From Magnetovibrio blakemorei (GTDB lineage: Bacteria > Pseudomonadota > Alphaproteobacteria > Rhodospirillales > Magnetovibrionaceae): a stretch of DNA of 35,333 bases. The notes under the pieces are model-generated. The model was not told the DNA's origin. It ran no database searches and was given only the letters and a program-made list of their open reading frames with translations. The stretch covers positions 1 through 35,333 of the forward strand of contig NZ_MCGG01000020.1 in the NCBI RefSeq assembly GCF_001746755.1, given 5' to 3'. Shown piece by piece: positions 31,855-35,333 of this stretch (position 1 is the stretch's first letter; every line of letters begins with the position of its first letter). The translations under genes were made by a program, and so were the position numbers.

Positions 31855-33093
31855 ATGATAATGTTTAAAAAATTTACGGTTTATGTGGTGTGCAGTGCAT
31901 TGATGCTGTCGGGGTGCGTGACGCCTTCTGGCAATGGCTCGGGCGCAAAAGTTGGTCCGCAGTTGTCTTCGCAAGTGAACCAAAGACAGGCCCTTCTGGC
32001 CCAAGAGGCACGACCCAAAATTGATGTCATCATTCCGGTGTTCGATCCCGGTTTGCCCGAAGACACCAAGACATACGCCGAAAATCACATCTGGCCGGAA
32101 TTGCGCCGCGCCGAAGCCAACCGCTTCGCCGTAAAGCTCAAGGATGCGCTCGACGCCACCGGGGCCTTCGGTGCGGTGCGGGTGACGCCCGACAACACCG
32201 CCACCGGGGATCTTTATGTGTTGGGAAAAATTGTGAAATCAGACGGGGCCAACGTTGAAATCGCGTTGGACGTTATGGATATCTCGGGAAAATCCTGGTT
32301 TAGTGAATCCTTCGAACATGAAACCGACGCCGGCTATTTTCAAAACATCCGCAACAAAGGTAAAGACCCATACGATCCGGTGTTCGAAGAAGCCGCCCAA
32401 TATTTGGTCGAAAAGCTGAGCAAAAAAGACGACAAAACGTTGGCAAATCTGCAAAGTCTGGCCGACTTGCGCTTCGCCGCCAGTTTTTCCGAAACGGCCT
32501 TTGCCCAGCATTTGAACATCCATGGCGACCGCGTTGAGCTGGCAAGTCTGCCCAGTGACAACGATCCCATGCTCAAGCGCGTCAAGGCGATCCGCGTGCG
32601 CGATCAGTTGTTCGTTGATCGGCTGCAGGGCAACTACCAAACCTTTTCGCACAAAATGGATGACAGCTACGCCATGTGGCAGGAACAAAGCCAGCTTGAA
32701 ATTGCCGCCGAAAAAGAGGCCACCAGCAAAGCCCAGGGTCAAGCGGCATTGGGCATCTTGGCCATCGGGCTGGGTGTTCTGGCGGCTGTTTCAGGGTCCA
32801 AGTCCAATTCGTCAGCCGGGCGCACGGCGGGCATCACCGGGGCTGCGGTTGGCGGCATCGTTGGCGCGACCATGATCGGCAAAAGTTTTCAAACCAGCGA
32901 CGAAGCCAAAATTCACCGAGATGCCTTGGTTGAGTTGGGTCAGTCCGTCGATTTGGAAATGGCCCCGCAAGTGGTCGCCTTTGAGGAAAAAACCGTGGAG
33001 CTGACCGGCGACGCCAAAGAACAGTTTGAGCAATGGCGGGCATTCTTGAAAAAAATGTACGCCTTGGAAAACACGCCCAACACCCGGCTTTAA
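31855..33093 (+). CDS. Lipoprotein with LpoB/CsgG-like N-terminal part and glycine-zipper segment
   Basis: The lipobox LSGC has Cys21. The following part, starting IDVIIPVFDPGLPE and running through ANRFAVKLKDALDATGAFGAVRVTP and DLYVLGKIVKSDG, has the alternating strand-helix pattern of outer-membrane lipoproteins of the LpoB/CsgG type; this is a pattern judgement, not an alignment. Two hydrophobic stretches, ALGILAIGLGVLAAVSG and AGITGAAVGGIVGATMIG, the second a glycine zipper, suggest membrane insertion or oligomerisation. The 412 residues start at ATG 31855, though the ATG at 31861 is also possible. The gap from the previous gene is 20 bases. Confidence 0.78.
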   Translation: MIMFKKFTVYVVCSALMLSGCVTPSGNGSGAKVGPQLSSQVNQRQALLAQEARPKIDVIIPVFDPGLPEDTKTYAENHIWPELRRAEANRFAVKLKDALDATGAFGAVRVTPDNTATGDLYVLGKIVKSDGANVEIALDVMDISGKSWFSESFEHETDAGYFQNIRNKGKDPYDPVFEEAAQYLVEKLSKKDDKTLANLQSLADLRFAASFSETAFAQHLNIHGDRVELASLPSDNDPMLKRVKAIRVRDQLFVDRLQGNYQTFSHKMDDSYAMWQEQSQLEIAAEKEATSKAQGQAALGILAIGLGVLAAVSGSKSNSSAGRTAGITGAAVGGIVGATMIGKSFQTSDEAKIHRDALVELGQSVDLEMAPQVVAFEEKTVELTGDAKEQFEQWRAFLKKMYALENTPNTRL

Positions 33094-33107
33094 TTTTGGT
33101 GTCCAAC

Positions 33108-34565
33108 ATGTCCTCAATCGACCAGCAAGACAAACACCAAGACGGGCTGCACAACAAGCTCCAAACTGCCAGTCAGCAAGCTGCCAAAAAACGTTTGCAG
33201 GCGATTGCGTTGGTCGGCATTTTGGTGGTGGCCGGTGGTGCTGCTCTGGCGGGCCTGAGCCTCGTTGTGGGGGGGCGGCACGATACGCCTGCTCCGGCTT
33301 CCGTTGTCCAAGAAGCCCCCACAGAAGCTGAAATTACGGCCCTGCGTGAGGCCTTTAAAGCCGCCGTCAAAGCGTTTGAACATGACTTGGAAGCGGATGT
33401 GCTGTCGCCGCCTTTTGGCGTTTGGAATGCAGACGTCCAGCACGACATCAAAACCGCCAAGGCGCGCGCCATTGATCTGTTCAGCGGTGGCGACTACGCC
33501 GAAGCGGTACGTGAAATGGAAATGGCAAGCACCAAGGCCCGTCAAGAAATCAGCGCCATGAACGCGGCGTTTGAAGAGTCTATGGCAGCGGCGCAACAGG
33601 CTTATGCGCAAGACGCTTTTGATCAGGCCAAGCTGCACATCACCAAAGCCCTGAGCCTGCGCCCAACCTCAGTGGACGCGCAAAGTTTGGCGCAAAAAAT
33701 TGATGCCCTGCCGCAAGTCCTGAGTTTGGTGAAGGCCGTAGAAGAGGCCCGCATCCAAAACGATGTGGAGGGGGAAATCAAAAACCTGCGCGCCCTGTTG
33801 GCGCTGGACCCAAACCGGGAAGGTCTGAAAGCGCGCCTCGATGACTTGATCATTCAAACCATGGAGCAACGTTTTGCCGGACATATCAAAAACGGATTGG
33901 CGTGTGTTGAAAAACGCGACCTGGCCTGTGCTCAAACTCACGGTGCAGCGGCGCAAAAAATTTTCCCCAACCGCAGCGAAGGTGCTTTGCTGGTGACAAA
34001 GATATTCGCCCTGTCCCAAGCGCTGAAAGTTGAACGCTTATTGGCCGATGCGGATGCAGCGATGAACAACGATCAATGGCAAAAGGCGCTTGGGCTTTTG
34101 CAAAATGCCAGCGCCATCGATCCCGGCCAAAAACGCATTCGTGATGGCCTTGAATTGGCGCAAAAGATAACCGTCTTGGATGCTCAGATGGATCGTTACC
34201 TGTCCGCCCCGGGACGCTTGAGTGCGGACAACGTCGCTGCGGGGGCACGGGCGGTGGTCAGCGAGAGTGCATCGCTCTCTCCGTCCAGTCCGGCGCTGTC
34301 CAACAAGGCGCAACACCTCAAAGATGTTTTGGCGGGCTATGCCACCAAAGTTTCCGTGCTGGTGCGTTCCGACAACCTGACCGACATCAGCGTGCGCGGT
34401 GTCGGCCAAGTGGGGCGCACAAAAGAACGTGCCATTGAATTGAAACCCGGAACCTATACCTTGGAAGGCATTCGCCCAGGTTATAAAGCGACGCTCAAAA
34501 CCTTGGTGGTTGCCGTCGGCGCCAAGGACGTGAGCATAGAGGTGGTGTGCGATGAACAACTTTGA
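33108..34565 (+). CDS. Single-span membrane protein with helical repeats and a PEGA-like end
   Basis: A short N-terminus (residues 1-30) is followed by one membrane span at about residues 31-53, then about 330 residues of mostly helical, repeat-like sequence. These contain TPR-like helix pairs, such as AQQAYAQDAFDQAKLHITKAL and MNNDQWQKALGLLQNASAI. The last 80 residues form a beta-rich domain that resembles PEGA, with ELKPGTYTLEGIRPGYKATLKTL. The inferred topology is a cytoplasmic N-terminus and a periplasmic body. ATG 33108 is chosen because the upstream frame extends into the previous gene. The length is 485 residues. The stop overlaps the next start by 14 bases. Confidence 0.78.
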   Translation: MSSIDQQDKHQDGLHNKLQTASQQAAKKRLQAIALVGILVVAGGAALAGLSLVVGGRHDTPAPASVVQEAPTEAEITALREAFKAAVKAFEHDLEADVLSPPFGVWNADVQHDIKTAKARAIDLFSGGDYAEAVREMEMASTKARQEISAMNAAFEESMAAAQQAYAQDAFDQAKLHITKALSLRPTSVDAQSLAQKIDALPQVLSLVKAVEEARIQNDVEGEIKNLRALLALDPNREGLKARLDDLIIQTMEQRFAGHIKNGLACVEKRDLACAQTHGAAAQKIFPNRSEGALLVTKIFALSQALKVERLLADADAAMNNDQWQKALGLLQNASAIDPGQKRIRDGLELAQKITVLDAQMDRYLSAPGRLSADNVAAGARAVVSESASLSPSSPALSNKAQHLKDVLAGYATKVSVLVRSDNLTDISVRGVGQVGRTKERAIELKPGTYTLEGIRPGYKATLKTLVVAVGAKDVSIEVVCDEQL

Positions 34566-35333
34566 CGGCGCGCTGAAAAAAGCCCAAGCCCAACAGCGAT
34601 TGGTGTTTGCGCTGGGCGGCCTGGGACTGCTCATCGCCGTGTTGGTGGTGTTGGGGATGATCGTGTTCACCAATGGCACCACGGTCAAAGTGTTGCCCGA
34701 AGAGGCCGCTCAAGACGCGTCTTTGAACGTCGTTGAAGGTTTTGGTCTGAGCGTCGGCGATGCCGTCTACGCCATCGCCAGCGAGCCCGTCGTGCGCGTA
34801 TCGGCAGCGGGTTTTAAACCGGAACAGCGGAAAATTTTATCCAGCGAAAAAGGCACCGCCGTAACGGTGACGTTGCGCGAGCTGCCCGGTCAGATCACCG
34901 CAACGACACAGCCGGAAAATCCAAACACCCAGTGGTCCATCGACGGTGATCGTGTAGACATCGCCCCGTCGCTGTCGCGCGCCGCCGAAGCGGGGGAGCA
35001 TGTGATTGGCGTCAGCCATCCTTACTTCATCGATGCCAGCCAAACCATTGTCGCCAGTCGCGGCAGCACCCACACCTTGGTGTTCGACTTAGCGCCCGTA
35101 CAAGGCCAGTTGAGTGTGCAGATGGTGCCCGCAGATGCCGAGCTGCGCATTGATGGAAAACCTGCCCCGCACATCCAAGCAAAACCAGGCGGCGCGTATC
35201 ACCTTGAAGTCACGCACCCCGATTATGTGACCCTCTCCGACACCGTCGAAATCACCCAGGCTGATCCCAATGTGGAGCGCACCTATCGGCTGAAGCGAAA
35301 GTCCGCGACGTTGTCGTTTGAACTTTCGCCCGA
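34552..35333 (+). CDS. Single-span PEGA-domain protein, truncated by the window end
   Basis: The frame opens at ATG 34552, overlapping the previous gene by 14 bases, and stays open to the last base, giving at least 260 residues; the end is outside the window. A membrane span lies at about residues 17-40. Two PEGA-like segments follow, near residues 57-97 and 182-235; the latter contains AELRIDGKPAPHI and AYHLEVTHPDYVTL, which match the PEGA pattern of a surface-associated beta domain. The architecture of short N-terminus, one span and PEGA-like domain mirrors the previous gene. No enzymatic domain is visible in the part seen. The product probably sits in the inner membrane facing the periplasm. 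Confidence 0.8.
   Translation, partial: MNNFDGALKKAQAQQRLVFALGGLGLLIAVLVVLGMIVFTNGTTVKVLPEEAAQDASLNVVEGFGLSVGDAVYAIASEPVVRVSAAGFKPEQRKILSSEKGTAVTVTLRELPGQITATTQPENPNTQWSIDGDRVDIAPSLSRAAEAGEHVIGVSHPYFIDASQTIVASRGSTHTLVFDLAPVQGQLSVQMVPADAELRIDGKPAPHIQAKPGGAYHLEVTHPDYVTLSDTVEITQADPNVERTYRLKRKSATLSFELSP

Overview
The window looks like chromosomal DNA of a free-living alphaproteobacterium, probably in or near the Rhodospirillales. This is inferred from moderately high GC, a large cob cluster of alphaproteobacterial type, an intracellular PHB depolymerase with a cysteine lipase box, a DctBD-controlled TRAP transporter and many alphaproteobacterial housekeeping families. No insertion sequence, phage, tRNA, rRNA or CRISPR array is visible.

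Positions 1-17816 are mostly a cobalamin (B12) locus. On the + strand lie the end of an alpha-ribazole phosphatase-like gene, cobU, cobW and cobN. cobD(cbiB) follows on the - strand, directly abutting cobN. A + strand operon then carries cbiX, cobH, cobL, a cobI-cbiG-cobJ triple fusion, a secreted CigR-like protein and cobM. cobK and cbiD are on the - strand, then sco1 and cobB on the +. The set mixes markers of early cobalt insertion (CbiX, CbiD, CbiG) with CobN and CobW of the late-insertion route. That mixture, the triple fusion and the embedded secreted protein are the main points of interest here.

Positions 17817-23842 hold separate metabolic and unknown genes: phaZ with two possible PhaR operators, a YcgN-family cysteine-cluster protein, a YgjP-like metallopeptidase, YjbQ, a CbbY-like HAD phosphatase, two small unknown genes and an MBL-fold hydrolase ended by a strong bidirectional terminator.

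Positions 23943-30874 are a - strand dicarboxylate-type module transcribed dctB-dctD, then dctP-dctQ-dctM. Between dctD and dctP lie two identical 18-bp palindromes exactly 33 bp apart and a sigma-54-like promoter, which suggests that DctD activates the transporter operon.

Positions 31055-35333 are a + strand operon of two lipoproteins and two single-span membrane proteins, the last running off the window. The PEGA-type and glycine-zipper features suggest an envelope-spanning assembly of unknown function. This is the best candidate for an undescribed system.
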